Positions 47,511 to 57,669 of a stretch of DNA of 64,000 nt are shown here, piece by piece. Positions within the stretch are counted from its first letter, which is position 1, and every line of letters starts with the position of its first letter. This stretch comes from an uncultured Bacteroides sp. (GTDB lineage Bacteria > Bacteroidota > Bacteroidia > Bacteroidales > Bacteroidaceae). The DNA lies in NCBI RefSeq assembly GCF_910585845.1, contig NZ_CAJUHF010000002.1:62001-126000 (forward strand). The letters are read 5' to 3'. The translations under genes and the position numbers were made by a program. Under the pieces are notes generated by a model. The model was not told where the DNA came from, did not search any database, and worked only from the letters and a program-made list of their open reading frames with translations.

Positions 47511-50500
47511 TTAGAATGTCAAGTTAATACCAAATAAATAATTACGCGTAGAGGGCGAGTTCGTACCTACGGTCAGGAAACGTCTTTGGAAGCCTGCCAC
47601 AGCCGTGTTCTCGTCACCGTATGAGTTGGTCTCCGGATCAAGCCCTGTCTCCTTGTGGAACGGGGAACAGATGACGAACGGATTCTGGATCGTCACGTAA
47701 GCACGCAGGCTTTGTACTCCCAGTTGTTTCAGCCAGCGTTGGTTGTCCATGTTGTAACCCAATGTAATGGCACGCACTTTCCAGTAGGAAGCGTCGAAGT
47801 ATCCCAATGTAGAACCATACTTCGGATTGTCACCGCTCTGTATGCCGCCCGGTTTCGGATATTTGGCACCGGTATTCTCTTCTGTCCAATAGTCCACGTC
47901 TACCTGACCGCGACGACCGCTCAACATATTCAGATAACCGCTGGAGTGATGGAGCGTACTCAACAGCTTGCCACCACACTTGAATGCGGTAATCACATTC
48001 AGGTCGAAGTTCTTATAAGCCACGCGTGTGCTGAAACCTCCTTGGAACTTGGATTCCAAGTCTATGACCTGACGGTCGTCCGGTCCGATGGCACGCACGG
48101 GAGTACCGTCTGCATTGTATTCATCGGTGTATTTCACCTTGATCATACCTACGTTGCCGCCCGGTTCAAGAATATCGAGATAGGGATCGCCTTCTTGCCA
48201 CAAACCGATATATTCATAATCATACACAGCATCGATAGGATGACCTACAAACCAACTGTTAGAAATATCTTGCAGTGAACCCGAAGCCAGTTCAGTCAGC
48301 TTGTTACGGTTGGCTGAAAGGTTCAGGCTGGCATCCCATGTCCAACCGTTATGGTTGTCGAGAATCGTGCCGTTCAAGGTCATTTCAAAACCTTTGTTCT
48401 CCGTCTTACCTACATTGGCCATATAGCTGCCTACACCTGAAGTAGAAGGCAGGTTTACGCTCTGCAACAAGTCGTGTGTCTTCTGAATGTAGTACTCGAA
48501 GGTACCGGACAGACGTCCATTGAACAAAGTGAAGTCCAAACCGACGTTCCATGTAGAAGAGTATTCCCAACCCAACGCCGGATTAGGCAATTCAGAGATG
48601 TAATATCCGGTAGCAAAATTAGTAGGTCCGAAGTTATAAGGACGTGTGTTCAGCCTGCCTAATGTTTTATAGGGAGCTACTGCCTGATTGGAAGTCTCGC
48701 CATAGCCGACACGCAGTTTCAATATATCCAGCCACTCAATGTCATCCATAAAGGCTTCGTTGCGGATGTTCCAACCGGCAGATACAGCCGGATAAGTGTG
48801 CCATTGGTGTCCCTTCGCCAAACGTGAAGAGGCGTCCGAACGGACGGTCACCATCAACATGTAACGATTGTCGTAAGTGTACATCGCACGTCCCATCCAT
48901 GACATCAGACCGGTCTTCTGATAATCCCAATTACCGGGATTCACCGTGATGGTACCTTCGGCACGCCCAATGTTATAGTATTGGAAATACTCGGCAGGAA
49001 TATCCCGGCCAGCCACGTGGGATTTCGTGTAGACTGTCTGTTCGGCAGAATACATGCCGACGATGTTGAACTGGTGCTTGCCAATGGTGCGGTCGTAAGT
49101 CAAGAGGTTTTCAACTGCCCAGTTCGTCGTCTCCGTATGTGCCAAAGCGGCAGTGGAAGGAGTCTCCGCATTCGTGCTGTTAATGCCGTAACCGGTAAAC
49201 TCACCCTGCTTGGTGGAACGGTAGTTCAAACCTAAGTTCATGCGATACTTCAGTCCCTTGATCCACGGGCACTGAACTTCTGCGAAAAGGTTGTTGTAAG
49301 TACCGAAACCCTTGGTTTCGTTCAGCCATTTCTCTTCCAGGTTCTCTACGATATCGCGGGTCACCACAAACGCCTCATCCTGGCTGTTGTATTTCACTGT
49401 ACGTTTCAGCGTGCCGTCTTCATTGTACGGATTGGCAATAGGAGAAACAGACAATACACCATACAGGCCGATGTTCTGACCCTTGGTCACATTGTAATTG
49501 CTGTTCGTGGTCAGGCCGAAACGGAAATACTTGCCTACACCTTGGTCGAACGAACCGCGCAAGGAGTAACGGGTATAGTTCTGTGTAGGAATCACGCCCT
49601 GGTCTTTGTAGTATGCGCCGCCGAAGCTGTAGTTTCCGCCTTGCGTACCGCCTGAGATGTTCACATCATGGCTGGTTACAAAGCCATTGCGATACATCAG
49701 GTCCTGCCAGTCGGTATCGACATCGTCCGACTCGTCCATAGAGTTTTCGAACTTGCCTGCATACTTACGCATCTCGGCAAACTTCTCACCGCTCATCATA
49801 GGATATTTGGAGAATACCTTCTTCAGACCTACATATCCATTATAGGTTATTTTGGCAGGTGCACCGGCCACACCCTTGTGGGTAGTGATTAAAATCACAC
49901 CATTGGCACCGCGCGAACCGTAGATTGCCGTCGAAGAGGCGTCTTTCAGGATATCCATACTCTTGATATCACTGGGGTTGATGTCGGTCAGGCTACCCAT
50001 AAACGGTATTCCGTCCAACACGATCAGCGGGTCGTTGCTTGCATTGAGCGAACGCGTACCACGAATACGTATCTGCATCGTAGCACCCGGACGTGAAGAG
50101 GTCTGCGACATATCCACACCGGCTACGCGGTTCTGCAAAGCATAGGACACATCGGCCGCAGGTACCTCACGCAACTTGTCGCCACCTACAGAAGCGATAG
50201 AGCCTGTCACGTCCGACTTACGCGCCGTACCGTAACCGATTACGACCACTTCTTCCAGTGCCTTGGAGTCTTCTTTCAGCACGATATTAAGTTGTGTTTC
50301 ACCTTTTACAGGAATTTCCTGCGCTACATATCCGATATAAGAAATGACCAACGTAGCCCCTTTCTGCACGGAAAGAGAGAATTTACCATCCAAATCGGTA
50401 ATCATACCGTTTGTAGTACCTTTTTCAGTCACATTAGCTCCAATGACTGATTCACCTGTGTTGTCTTTCACGATGCCTTGTACCCGGACACTTTGTGCAT

Positions 50501-50573
50501 AACTCCACAAGGGGATTACGCAAAGCATAAATAATAGTACTAAAGGCCTAAAATAAGAATTAGTGCTTTTCAT
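47511..50573 (-). CDS. SusC/RagA family TonB-dependent outer-membrane transporter
   Basis: 1020 residues. Signal peptide (about 1-26), then a carboxypeptidase-regulatory-like beta-sandwich domain (VQGIVKDNTGESVIGANVTEKG), a TonB-box region near EEVVVIGYGTARKSDVTGS, the plug (IRIRGTRSLNASNDPLIVLDGIP, MDILKDASSTAIYGSRGANGVI) and a beta-barrel ending in NYLFGINLTF with the terminal aromatic. It imports oligosaccharides using TonB energy together with SusD. Confidence 0.96.
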   Translation of the reverse strand: MKSTNSYFRPLVLLFMLCVIPLWSYAQSVRVQGIVKDNTGESVIGANVTEKGTTNGMITDLDGKFSLSVQKGATLVISYIGYVAQEIPVKGETQLNIVLKEDSKALEEVVVIGYGTARKSDVTGSIASVGGDKLREVPAADVSYALQNRVAGVDMSQTSSRPGATMQIRIRGTRSLNASNDPLIVLDGIPFMGSLTDINPSDIKSMDILKDASSTAIYGSRGANGVILITTHKGVAGAPAKITYNGYVGLKKVFSKYPMMSGEKFAEMRKYAGKFENSMDESDDVDTDWQDLMYRNGFVTSHDVNISGGTQGGNYSFGGAYYKDQGVIPTQNYTRYSLRGSFDQGVGKYFRFGLTTNSNYNVTKGQNIGLYGVLSVSPIANPYNEDGTLKRTVKYNSQDEAFVVTRDIVENLEEKWLNETKGFGTYNNLFAEVQCPWIKGLKYRMNLGLNYRSTKQGEFTGYGINSTNAETPSTAALAHTETTNWAVENLLTYDRTIGKHQFNIVGMYSAEQTVYTKSHVAGRDIPAEYFQYYNIGRAEGTITVNPGNWDYQKTGLMSWMGRAMYTYDNRYMLMVTVRSDASSRLAKGHQWHTYPAVSAGWNIRNEAFMDDIEWLDILKLRVGYGETSNQAVAPYKTLGRLNTRPYNFGPTNFATGYYISELPNPALGWEYSSTWNVGLDFTLFNGRLSGTFEYYIQKTHDLLQSVNLPSTSGVGSYMANVGKTENKGFEMTLNGTILDNHNGWTWDASLNLSANRNKLTELASGSLQDISNSWFVGHPIDAVYDYEYIGLWQEGDPYLDILEPGGNVGMIKVKYTDEYNADGTPVRAIGPDDRQVIDLESKFQGGFSTRVAYKNFDLNVITAFKCGGKLLSTLHHSSGYLNMLSGRRGQVDVDYWTEENTGAKYPKPGGIQSGDNPKYGSTLGYFDASYWKVRAITLGYNMDNQRWLKQLGVQSLRAYVTIQNPFVICSPFHKETGLDPETNSYGDENTAVAGFQRRFLTVGTNSPSTRNYLFGINLTF

Positions 50574-50785
50574 AAAAACATTGTTTAATTAAAAATTTAC
50601 CATTAAATTAAAAGTCTAAATTCACACATCAGATTTGTCTTTCTATGTCTTCATACTCATTCTATTTATAGATTAAACATGTTTTACTGCCCGCAACAGA
50701 CCACTTGCAGCAAAAAAACTTTCGAGATAAAATTATATCATAAGAGAATAACAGCAAAAAGCAAATGATACACATCTATTACACT

Positions 50786-50836
50786 ACGTAACATTGGGTA
50801 AGCAACATGTTACATAATCATTAAAGTAGGTTACAC
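50786..50836 (-). promoter_or_regulatory. Three 21-bp-phased GTAAC sites upstream of susC
   Basis: ACGTAACAT (50786-50794, inverted relative to the others), ATGTTACAT (50807-50815) and AGGTTACAC (50828-50836) are exactly 21 bp apart, as before the GH115 gene. They lie 213-263 bp before the susC ATG, which implies a long leader. The remainder of the stretch 50574-51105 is A/T-rich with no gene and no clear consensus -7 element on the minus strand, as may be expected of an activator-dependent promoter. Confidence 0.6.
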
Positions 50837-51105
50837 ATAAAGCTACAACGGCTTCTAGGGCATTATTTAAGTATCATTTCCCCTGTTCATCTACTAAAAC
50901 CGAATCACACGATACTTCACGGATTATCTTGGAAACATCGGATAAAAAGAAGAGATTTGATGTCGAAAAAACGCATTTTCGGCATGCAATAGAAAAGAAA
51001 AAAAGATAAGATGAGAGAAAAAAGAGACTCTCTGCCTCAAAAAAGAGGCAGAACAGAAAAGGAGAGCGCGCATGCCCTATCCAAACGGATTAGCATATCA
51101 CTGGC

Positions 51106-51426
51106 CTATTCGATAGTCACCGCTGTTCCGCATGCCGTCACCATCAGCATGCTGCCGCTTCCCCCAACCGTTTCGTAGTCGAGGTCAACACCGATCACAG
51201 CATTAGCTCCCAGTCTGCGGGCTTGCTCCTCCATCTCGCGCAATGCCGTATCTTTGGCCTCGCGGAGCACTTCTTCATACGAGCCACTACGTCCGCCCAC
51301 TACATCGCGGATGCTGGCAAAGAAATCACGGAAAACATTGGCACCGATAATCGTCTCACCGGAAACGATACCATAATAGCGGGTGATGCGTCCACCCTCA
51401 ATCGTTGGAGTTGTTGTTACTAACAT
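51106..51426 (-). CDS. YbjQ/UPF0145 family protein
   Basis: 106 residues, the full length of the family. It starts [19 protein letters not shown] and carries the conserved [19 protein letters not shown], then [25 protein letters not shown]. Members form pentamers of a dodecin-like or heavy-metal-binding-domain type fold; the biological role is unknown. It is a single gene in a repeat-rich stretch. Confidence 0.9.
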   Translation of the reverse strand: MLVTTTPTIEGGRITRYYGIVSGETIIGANVFRDFFASIRDVVGGRSGSYEEVLREAKDTALREMEEQARRLGANAVIGVDLDYETVGGSGSMLMVTACGTAVTIE

Positions 51427-51580
51427 AATATGATAAATTTGTTAACGGAATTATAGTCAATTCTGTTTGACTATGAATTGATTTATATGCAATATTCGCA
51501 CTATTTCCGAACATATGCAAGCAAAGTCGCCGGAAATTCAGTCAATCATCACGGATTCATTTACAGGATTTGTCATTTCG

Positions 51581-51730
51581 TTAGGAGTTATAGCCAAACA
51601 GAAATATCCTGCGCATATTTCTGTCCTTAGGAGTTATCGGGAACTATTCGGAAGTTATCACTTCGCTCCGTTAGGAGTTAAAACCAATAGTTTAACTTAG
51701 GTAAAGCGAAGTATCGACCGATAACTCCTG
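51581..51730. repeat. GGAGTTATCGGG dispersed repeats with hairpin
   Basis: TTAGGAGTTA begins at 51581, 51627 and 51671 (the last two 44 bp apart), and an inverted copy (CCGATAACTCCTG) lies at 51718-51730. ACTTCGCT (51660-51667) pairs with AGCGAAGT (51705-51712). A near-identical stretch occurs near the susD end at 45510-45538. Confidence 0.6.
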
Positions 51731-51781
51731 TCAATGAAAAACTGTGTATCAGCCAAGACTTTTGGCCGGAGAGGTATAAAA

Positions 51782-51920
51782 CAGTCGGATTGTCCCGGGC
51801 TTTGTGTCCGAATCCCGTGGGGTTTGTGTTCGATTCTCCTGGGGTTTGTGTTCAATTCCCCTGGGGTTTTCCGGACAAATGCGGGGCAACGTTCCAGCAA
51901 ACCCCAGGGGATTCGGACGC
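51782..51920. repeat. 22-bp tandem array with CCCCTGGGGTTT core plus inverted copy
   Basis: Four units start at 51782, 51804, 51826 and 51848, exactly 22 bp apart, with consensus TYCRATTCYCCTGGGGTTT. An inverted unit follows at 51899-51920 (AAACCCCAGGGGATTCGGAC). The sequence is unrelated to the GTCTCATGAGAC family but has the same period. It lies in the gene-free stretch 51427-52091 between the ybjQ-type gene and sufS; open frames across it are repeat artefacts. Confidence 0.85.
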
Positions 51921-52091
51921 AAATGCGGCGGCTTTTTACCCGCAACTCCAGCTTCCAGCGTTGCAGGCGGTCGTTCCACAGGGAGTGATCGTCGGGAAGT
52001 GCAGGGGCGTTGTCGGGGATGGGGCGGCCGTTGTAGATATGGCGTCCTTGCAGCTACTGCTCGTGACGGATGCCTACCGCCTTAAGATTTA

Positions 52092-53312
52092 CTACAGAAT
52101 AGAAAACATCTTACTGATACGCCCGATTCCTGCTACCAGCACGTCCACTTCTTCCTTCGTATTGTAAAGTCCGAAAGAAGCACGCACAGTTCCCTCAATA
52201 CCCAGACGCTGCATCAACGGTTGGGCGCAATGGTGCCCCGTACGCACGGCAATGCCCAAACGGTCGAGCAAGGTTCCCATGTCGAAGTGGTGAATATCGC
52301 CAACGAGGAAAGAAATGACACTCCCTTTCTCTTCCGCTTCACCGAAAATGCGCATGCCGGGAATTTCCTTCAGACGCTGCATGGCATATTGGGTCAACTC
52401 ATGCTCATGCGCGGCAATCTGCTCCATACCAATGGCGGACACATAGTCCAGTGCCTTGGCAAGTCCGGTAGTCCCGATATAATCCGGCGTACCCGCTTCA
52501 AACTTGAAAGGCAGTTCGTTGAAAGTGGTCCGTTCAAAGGAGACATGCTGTATCATTTCGCCGCCACCTTGATAAGGAGGCATGCGATCCAACCACTCCT
52601 CCTTGCCATAAAGCACACCTACGCCCGTGGGGCCGTAAACCTTATGACCAGAGAAGACGTAGAAGTCAGCGTCCAGCGCCTGCACGTCCACCGGCAGATG
52701 GGGTATGGACTGTGCACCGTCCACAAGTACCGGCACTCCCTGCCCGTGGGCAAAGGCAATCATCTCCCGCACCGGATTGACCGTGCCCAGCACATTGGAG
52801 ACATGGGCCACGCTGACAATCTTGGTGCGTTCGGAAAACAGTTTCTTATACTCTTCCAAAAGCAACTCGCCTTTGTCATTCATCGGAATCACCTTGATAG
52901 CGATCCCTCTCTTGGCGGCCAGCAGCTGCCACGGGACAATATTGCTGTGGTGTTCCATCACGGAAAGAATCACTTCGTCTCCTTCCTGCATGAACTCTTC
53001 GCCGAAACTGGACACAAGCAGGTTGATGCTTTCCGTCGTCCCCCGCGTAAACACGATCTCATTCGTGCTGCGGGCATTGATGAAGCGCCGCACCGTCTCG
53101 CGCGAAGCCTCATGCAGTTCCGTAGCCTGCTGCGAGAGAAAGTGCACTCCACGATGCACGTTCGCATTCACCAAATAGTACTCGTCCGTAATGGCATTCA
53201 CCACGCAACGGGGCTTCTGCGTAGTCGCCCCGTTATCGAAATAGACCAACGGTTTGCCATAGACCTCGCGGGAGAGGATGGGGAAATCGGCTCTTATCTT
53301 TTGAATATCCAT
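52092..53312 (-). CDS. sufS: Cysteine desulfurase SufS
   Basis: 406 residues, group II PLP-dependent desulfurase. PLP Lys224 lies in SGHKVYGPTG and catalytic Cys362 in RTGHHCAQP. It removes sulfur from cysteine as a persulfide for Fe-S assembly on SufBCD. Last gene of sufB-sufC-sufD-sufS; no sufE or sufU gene is adjacent in the window. It follows sufD by 72 bp. Confidence 0.96.
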   Translation of the reverse strand: MDIQKIRADFPILSREVYGKPLVYFDNGATTQKPRCVVNAITDEYYLVNANVHRGVHFLSQQATELHEASRETVRRFINARSTNEIVFTRGTTESINLLVSSFGEEFMQEGDEVILSVMEHHSNIVPWQLLAAKRGIAIKVIPMNDKGELLLEEYKKLFSERTKIVSVAHVSNVLGTVNPVREMIAFAHGQGVPVLVDGAQSIPHLPVDVQALDADFYVFSGHKVYGPTGVGVLYGKEEWLDRMPPYQGGGEMIQHVSFERTTFNELPFKFEAGTPDYIGTTGLAKALDYVSAIGMEQIAAHEHELTQYAMQRLKEIPGMRIFGEAEEKGSVISFLVGDIHHFDMGTLLDRLGIAVRTGHHCAQPLMQRLGIEGTVRASFGLYNTKEEVDVLVAGIGRISKMFSIL

Positions 53313-53384
53313 TTTTTACTTCAAATTAAATATGAATAGAGAATAAAGATGAAGAATAAGGGATAAAAGGACTGCTTAGTCTTT

Positions 53385-54728
53385 TCATCTGCATATCCCA
53401 CATCCCTGGCACTTGTTCAGTTCTCCACGGAAACGTTTCTCCACCAACAAATGCAGACGGTCTCTCAAAGCATCCAGACGGATGGTGTCAACTACTTCGT
53501 TGACAAAAGCGAACATCAGCAATAGGCGGGCTTCACGTTCCGGAATACCTCGCTGGCGCATATAGAACAAGGCATTCTCGTCAAGCTGGCCGACCGTAGC
53601 TCCATGACTGCACTTCACGTCATCGGCATAAATCTCCAGCTGCGGCTGGGTGTACATGCGTGCATCGCGGGTCGCACAGAGATTGCGGTTCGTCTGCTGC
53701 GAACTGGTATGCTGTGCACCGGGACGTACCAACACCAAACCGGAGAAAGCTCCGACCGACTGGTCATCGAGCACATACTTGAACAGCTCATTGCTGGTGC
53801 AATTGGGCACAGCATGGTCGATGGTTGTATGGTTGTCTACATGCTGATTCTTATCCTCGATAGCCATACCGCAAAGACGAATCTCAGCCCCCTCACCTGC
53901 CAACAGCACTTCGGTCGTGTTGCGGGTAGTACCATTGTACAAAGTCATACCATTCAACAGCACATTGCTGTTCGCTTCCTGCTTCACGTAAAGATTGCTG
54001 ATGCGGACCGTACTCGTATGCGTCTCTTCCAGTTCGTAAAGGTCGAAGAACGCATTGGCTCCCACAAAGACTTCGATCACTTGCGTAGCGAGGAAATTCA
54101 CATTGTCCATCGCATGGTCACACATCAGCATGCGTGCCTGTGCGCCCTCTTCCAGGACAATTAGTACACGACGGTTCACCAGGAAGTCCACGTCGCCGCG
54201 AAGGATATTCACCAGCTGGATAGGACGTTCCACCGTCACGTTCTTCGGCACGTACAGCAGGACACCGTCTTGCGCAAAAGCCGTGTTGAACGCAGTGACA
54301 CCGTCTTGCGACGTATCAGCCAACTTGCCATAATATTTCCCTACCAGCTCAGGATACTTCTCCGCCATCTCCTTCAGACTGCCGAAAAGGACTCCTTCGG
54401 GCAGATGGGAAGCAGGCAGGGCTTTGCTATAAAAGCCATCGTTCACTACGAAATAGAGGGATGTACTCATGTTAGGCACGTCACACTTGAACACCTCGTA
54501 CGGATTCACCGGAATGTCCAGACGGTTCAGGTTCAACCCATAGTCCGGTTCGAAGAATTTGCTGACATCCGTATATTTGTATTTCTCTTGCTTACGGGTA
54601 GGAAAGCCAAGCCGCTCGAAGTCTGCAAATGCGGCGGCACGGGGAGCATTCAGTACCTCGGCACTGTGCCGGCATATCATGGCTTCCGTCTGAGAGAAAA
54701 GGTCTATGTATTGTTGTTCTGCACTCAT
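53385..54728 (-). CDS. sufD: Fe-S cluster assembly protein SufD
   Basis: 447 residues. It carries the SufB/SufD beta-helix core (FVGANAFFDLYELEE, HTTIDHAVPNCTSNELFKYVLDD, SGLVLVRPGAQHTSSQQTNRN, DDVKCSHGATVGQLDENALFYMRQRGI). It forms SufB-SufC2-SufD, the scaffold for Fe-S clusters. The C-terminus ends in NKCQGCGICR, a cysteine-containing tail not typical of E. coli SufD. It lies 18 bp after sufC. Confidence 0.95.
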   Translation of the reverse strand: MSAEQQYIDLFSQTEAMICRHSAEVLNAPRAAAFADFERLGFPTRKQEKYKYTDVSKFFEPDYGLNLNRLDIPVNPYEVFKCDVPNMSTSLYFVVNDGFYSKALPASHLPEGVLFGSLKEMAEKYPELVGKYYGKLADTSQDGVTAFNTAFAQDGVLLYVPKNVTVERPIQLVNILRGDVDFLVNRRVLIVLEEGAQARMLMCDHAMDNVNFLATQVIEVFVGANAFFDLYELEETHTSTVRISNLYVKQEANSNVLLNGMTLYNGTTRNTTEVLLAGEGAEIRLCGMAIEDKNQHVDNHTTIDHAVPNCTSNELFKYVLDDQSVGAFSGLVLVRPGAQHTSSQQTNRNLCATRDARMYTQPQLEIYADDVKCSHGATVGQLDENALFYMRQRGIPEREARLLLMFAFVNEVVDTIRLDALRDRLHLLVEKRFRGELNKCQGCGICR

Positions 54729-54746
54729 AACTTACTCTCCCCCGGT

Positions 54747-55499
54747 TTATTCTCCCAACTCTTTCTTAATCCAGTCATACCCTTTCTCTTCCAGCTCCAA
54801 AGCCAGTTCCGGTCCTGCCGTCTTCACGATGCGGCCTTTGTAGAGTACGTGTACGATGTCGGGCTTTATGTAATCCAGCAAACGCTGGTAGTGGGTAATG
54901 ACGATAGTACTGCTTTCCGGCGTCTTCAGTTTGTTCACTCCTTCGGCAACGATACGCAACGCGTCGATATCCAGTCCGGAGTCCGTTTCATCGAGGATGC
55001 TCAGACGCGGTTCCAGCATCGCCATCTGGAAGATCTCATTGCGTTTCTTCTCACCACCGGAGAATCCCTCGTTCACAGAACGGTTTGCCAACTTATTGTC
55101 CAGTTCCACAACCGCGCGTTTCTCACGCATCAGTTTCAGAAACTCGCTTGCGCTGAGGGCAGGCAGATGCTTGTACTTACGTTGCTCATTCACCGCCGCA
55201 CGCATGAAGTTCACCATGCTCACACCCGGAATCTCCACCGGATACTGGAAACTGAGAAAGATGCCTTCATGACTGCGATCCTCCGGTGAAAGTTCCAACA
55301 GGTCCTTACCGTTGAAAGTCACGCTACCCTTTGTCACTTCAAAAGCCGGGTTACCCACCAACACAGATGAAAGGGTACTCTTACCGGAACCGTTCGGTCC
55401 CATAATGGCGTGTACCTCGCCTGCCTTTACCGACAGGTTGATTCCTTTCAATATCTCTTTGCCATTGATGCTGGCATGCAGGTCTTTTATCTCTAACAT
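54747..55499 (-). CDS. sufC: Fe-S assembly ATPase SufC
   Basis: 250 residues from [13 protein letters not shown]. An ABC-type ATPase: Walker [16 protein letters not shown] signature [12 protein letters not shown], Walker [11 protein letters not shown] (SufC carries Thr/Ser after the Asp-Glu) and the H-loop THYQRLL. It powers conformational change in SufBCD. The upstream in-frame extension is A/T-rich direct repeat (two copies of TGAACTTTGAATCA near 55512-55540) and is not coding. Confidence 0.95.
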   Translation of the reverse strand: MLEIKDLHASINGKEILKGINLSVKAGEVHAIMGPNGSGKSTLSSVLVGNPAFEVTKGSVTFNGKDLLELSPEDRSHEGIFLSFQYPVEIPGVSMVNFMRAAVNEQRKYKHLPALSASEFLKLMREKRAVVELDNKLANRSVNEGFSGGEKKRNEIFQMAMLEPRLSILDETDSGLDIDALRIVAEGVNKLKTPESSTIVITHYQRLLDYIKPDIVHVLYKGRIVKTAGPELALELEEKGYDWIKKELGE

Positions 55500-55603
55500 G
55501 ATATTTGATTTTGAACTTTGAATCATGAACTTTGAATCATGAATCGCCTGCACGGCCCATTCATCACTCCTAATTCATAATCTATAATTTATAATTTCAA
55601 TAA

Positions 55604-57061
55604 TTATCCCACGCTTCCCTCCAGAGAGATGGCAAGCAGTTTCTGCGCTTCCACAGCAAACTCCATAGGCAGTTTGTTCAGCACCTCCTTGGCATATCCG
55701 TTCACGATCAGACCTACGGCGTCTTCTGTAGAGATACCGCGCTGGTTACAGTAGAAGATCTGGTCTTCACTAATCTTGCTGGTCGTCGCTTCGTGCTCCA
55801 CGACTGCCGTTTCGTTATGGATGTCCATATAGGGGAAGGTGTGCGCACCGCATTTGTCGCCCAGCAACAGAGAGTCACACTGGCTATAGTTGCGCACATT
55901 GTCTGCTTTCTGCGCCACACGCACCAAACCGCGGTAGGAGTTCTCACTGTGTCCGGCAGAGATACCTTTGCTGACAATCGTACTGCGGGTATTCCTGCCC
56001 AAGTGTATCATCTTTGTACCCGTGTCCGCCTGCTGGTAGTTGTTCGTCACCGCCACACTGTAAAATTCAGCCGAAGAGTTGTCTCCCGTCAGGATACAGG
56101 AAGGATACTTCCACGTAATGGCGGAGCCTGTTTCGACCTGTGTCCACGAGAGTTTGCTATCCACACCCTTGCAGTTGCCGCGCTTGGTCACAAAGTTATA
56201 TACTCCGCCCTTGCCTTCCGCATCGCCCGGATACCAATTCTGCACGGTGCTGTACTTCACTTCGGCGCGGTCGTGCACCATAATCTCTACGATAGCGGCA
56301 TGCAACTGGTTTTCGTCGCGCATCGGTGCCGTACATCCTTCCAGATAAGAAACATACGAGTCGTCATCTGCCACAATCAGCGTCCGCTCAAACTGTCCCG
56401 TGTTGCGGGCATTGATACGGAAATAGGTGGACAGCTCCATCGGGCAACGCACTCCCTTCGGAATATAGACAAATGAACCGTCGGAGAAGACTGCCGAGTT
56501 CAATGCGGCAAAGAAGTTGTCACGATATCCCACTACGGAACCCAGATATTTCTGCACTAAGTCGGGATGTTCGCGTACGGCTTCGCTGATGGAACAAAAG
56601 ATGATGCCTTTCTCCATCAACGTCTCCTTGAAAGTAGTCTTCACAGATACGGAATCCATCACGGCATCCACCGCCATGCCACTCAACGCCATCTGTTCTT
56701 CCAACGGAATGCCCAGTTTATTGAAAGTCTTTATCAACTCCGGGTCCACCTCATCCATGCTTTTCGGAGCATCTTTCTTCTTTGCCATCGGATCGGCATA
56801 GTATGAAATCGCCTGATAATCTATCTCTGGTATGCGAAGATGTGCCCATGTAGGCATCTCCAGCGTCAACCAGTAACGGTATGCCTTCAAACGGAACTCC
56901 AACAGCCATTCCGGCTCGTTCTTCTTTGCAGAGATCAGTCGTATGACGTCTTCATTCAGCCCACGCTCAATCACTTCCGTGTGTACGTCGGTCGTAAAGC
57001 CATACTTGTACTTCTCTTGAGTAAGTTCCTTTACATATTTATTAGGTTCTTCGGGTTGCAT
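55604..57061 (-). CDS. sufB: Fe-S cluster assembly protein SufB
   Basis: 485 residues from [22 protein letters not shown]. Conserved blocks are [58 protein letters not shown] and ICNQRGIS-like [21 protein letters not shown]. SufB is the cluster-building subunit. It starts 4 bp after the cvpA stop, which places the suf genes on the rimP-nusA-infB-cvpA transcript, although an additional internal promoter is possible. Confidence 0.96.
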   Translation of the reverse strand: MQPEEPNKYVKELTQEKYKYGFTTDVHTEVIERGLNEDVIRLISAKKNEPEWLLEFRLKAYRYWLTLEMPTWAHLRIPEIDYQAISYYADPMAKKKDAPKSMDEVDPELIKTFNKLGIPLEEQMALSGMAVDAVMDSVSVKTTFKETLMEKGIIFCSISEAVREHPDLVQKYLGSVVGYRDNFFAALNSAVFSDGSFVYIPKGVRCPMELSTYFRINARNTGQFERTLIVADDDSYVSYLEGCTAPMRDENQLHAAIVEIMVHDRAEVKYSTVQNWYPGDAEGKGGVYNFVTKRGNCKGVDSKLSWTQVETGSAITWKYPSCILTGDNSSAEFYSVAVTNNYQQADTGTKMIHLGRNTRSTIVSKGISAGHSENSYRGLVRVAQKADNVRNYSQCDSLLLGDKCGAHTFPYMDIHNETAVVEHEATTSKISEDQIFYCNQRGISTEDAVGLIVNGYAKEVLNKLPMEFAVEAQKLLAISLEGSVG

Positions 57062-57065
57062 TATT

Positions 57066-57569
57066 TTATTTAAGTATATATTGTTCAGTAACTTCTTTTG
57101 CTGCCGGAAAGAATATACCGGCAAACTCTTTCATCGGATAGTATAACACCGAATCCTCCTTCATTGTTTTGCTCATCAATGTATTATCGAAGTCTATAAA
57201 CTCAACAACACAAATCAGCAGGCTGGTCAGCAACATGAATTTCAATGCGCCTAGTCCCGCACCGAGCCAACGGTTGAGCCAACCCAGCGAAACGGCTTCC
57301 ATCGCCTTGGTCAGCACGGAAGCTACCAGAAGAAACAACAACGGCACAACTACCCAAATAGCAACAAATGCCAATATCTGCGCAAACGTCATGGAATCCA
57401 TTATCTTAGAGAATACACGCTCGGCAACGGATACATAAAGGGTCTTCGCAGCCAGCAAGCCGACAATCAACCCTAAGATGGATGCCAATTGCTTGATGAA
57501 GCCTTTGATAAAACCAATGACTGCTCCCGCACCGATCACCACCAATATGATGATATCTATTGTTGTCAT
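57066..57569 (-). CDS. CvpA family membrane protein
   Basis: 167 residues from [15 protein letters not shown], with four predicted membrane helices. The glycine-rich first part ([24 protein letters not shown]) is the CvpA/colicin V production family signature. It is linked to envelope homeostasis in other bacteria; the molecular role is unclear. It lies 100 bp after infB, separated by inverted GAGTTGAGAATGGAG words (57585-57662). Confidence 0.88.
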   Translation of the reverse strand: MTTIDIIILVVIGAGAVIGFIKGFIKQLASILGLIVGLLAAKTLYVSVAERVFSKIMDSMTFAQILAFVAIWVVVPLLFLLVASVLTKAMEAVSLGWLNRWLGAGLGALKFMLLTSLLICVVEFIDFDNTLMSKTMKEDSVLYYPMKEFAGIFFPAAKEVTEQYILK

Positions 57570-57584
57570 AGCTAAAAGAAATGA

Positions 57585-57662
57585 GAGTTGAGAATGGAGA
57601 ATGGAGAGTTGGCTGCGCAATAATGCTGCAAATAACTCTCAACTCCCGATTCTCAACTCTCA
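57585..57662. repeat. Inverted GAGTTGAGAATGGAG words between infB and cvpA
   Basis: GAGTTGAGAATGGAGAATGG at the left is mirrored by CCCGATTCTCAACTCTCAAC at the right, so the RNA could fold into a long hairpin inside the operon. Confidence 0.6.
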
Positions 57663-57669
57663 ACTACTA

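Noticed and set aside
51697..52167. Several overlapping open frames on both strands at the CCCCTGGGGTTT array
   Set aside because: Multiple frames open at once because of the G/C-rich repeat; no start signals or recognisable protein.
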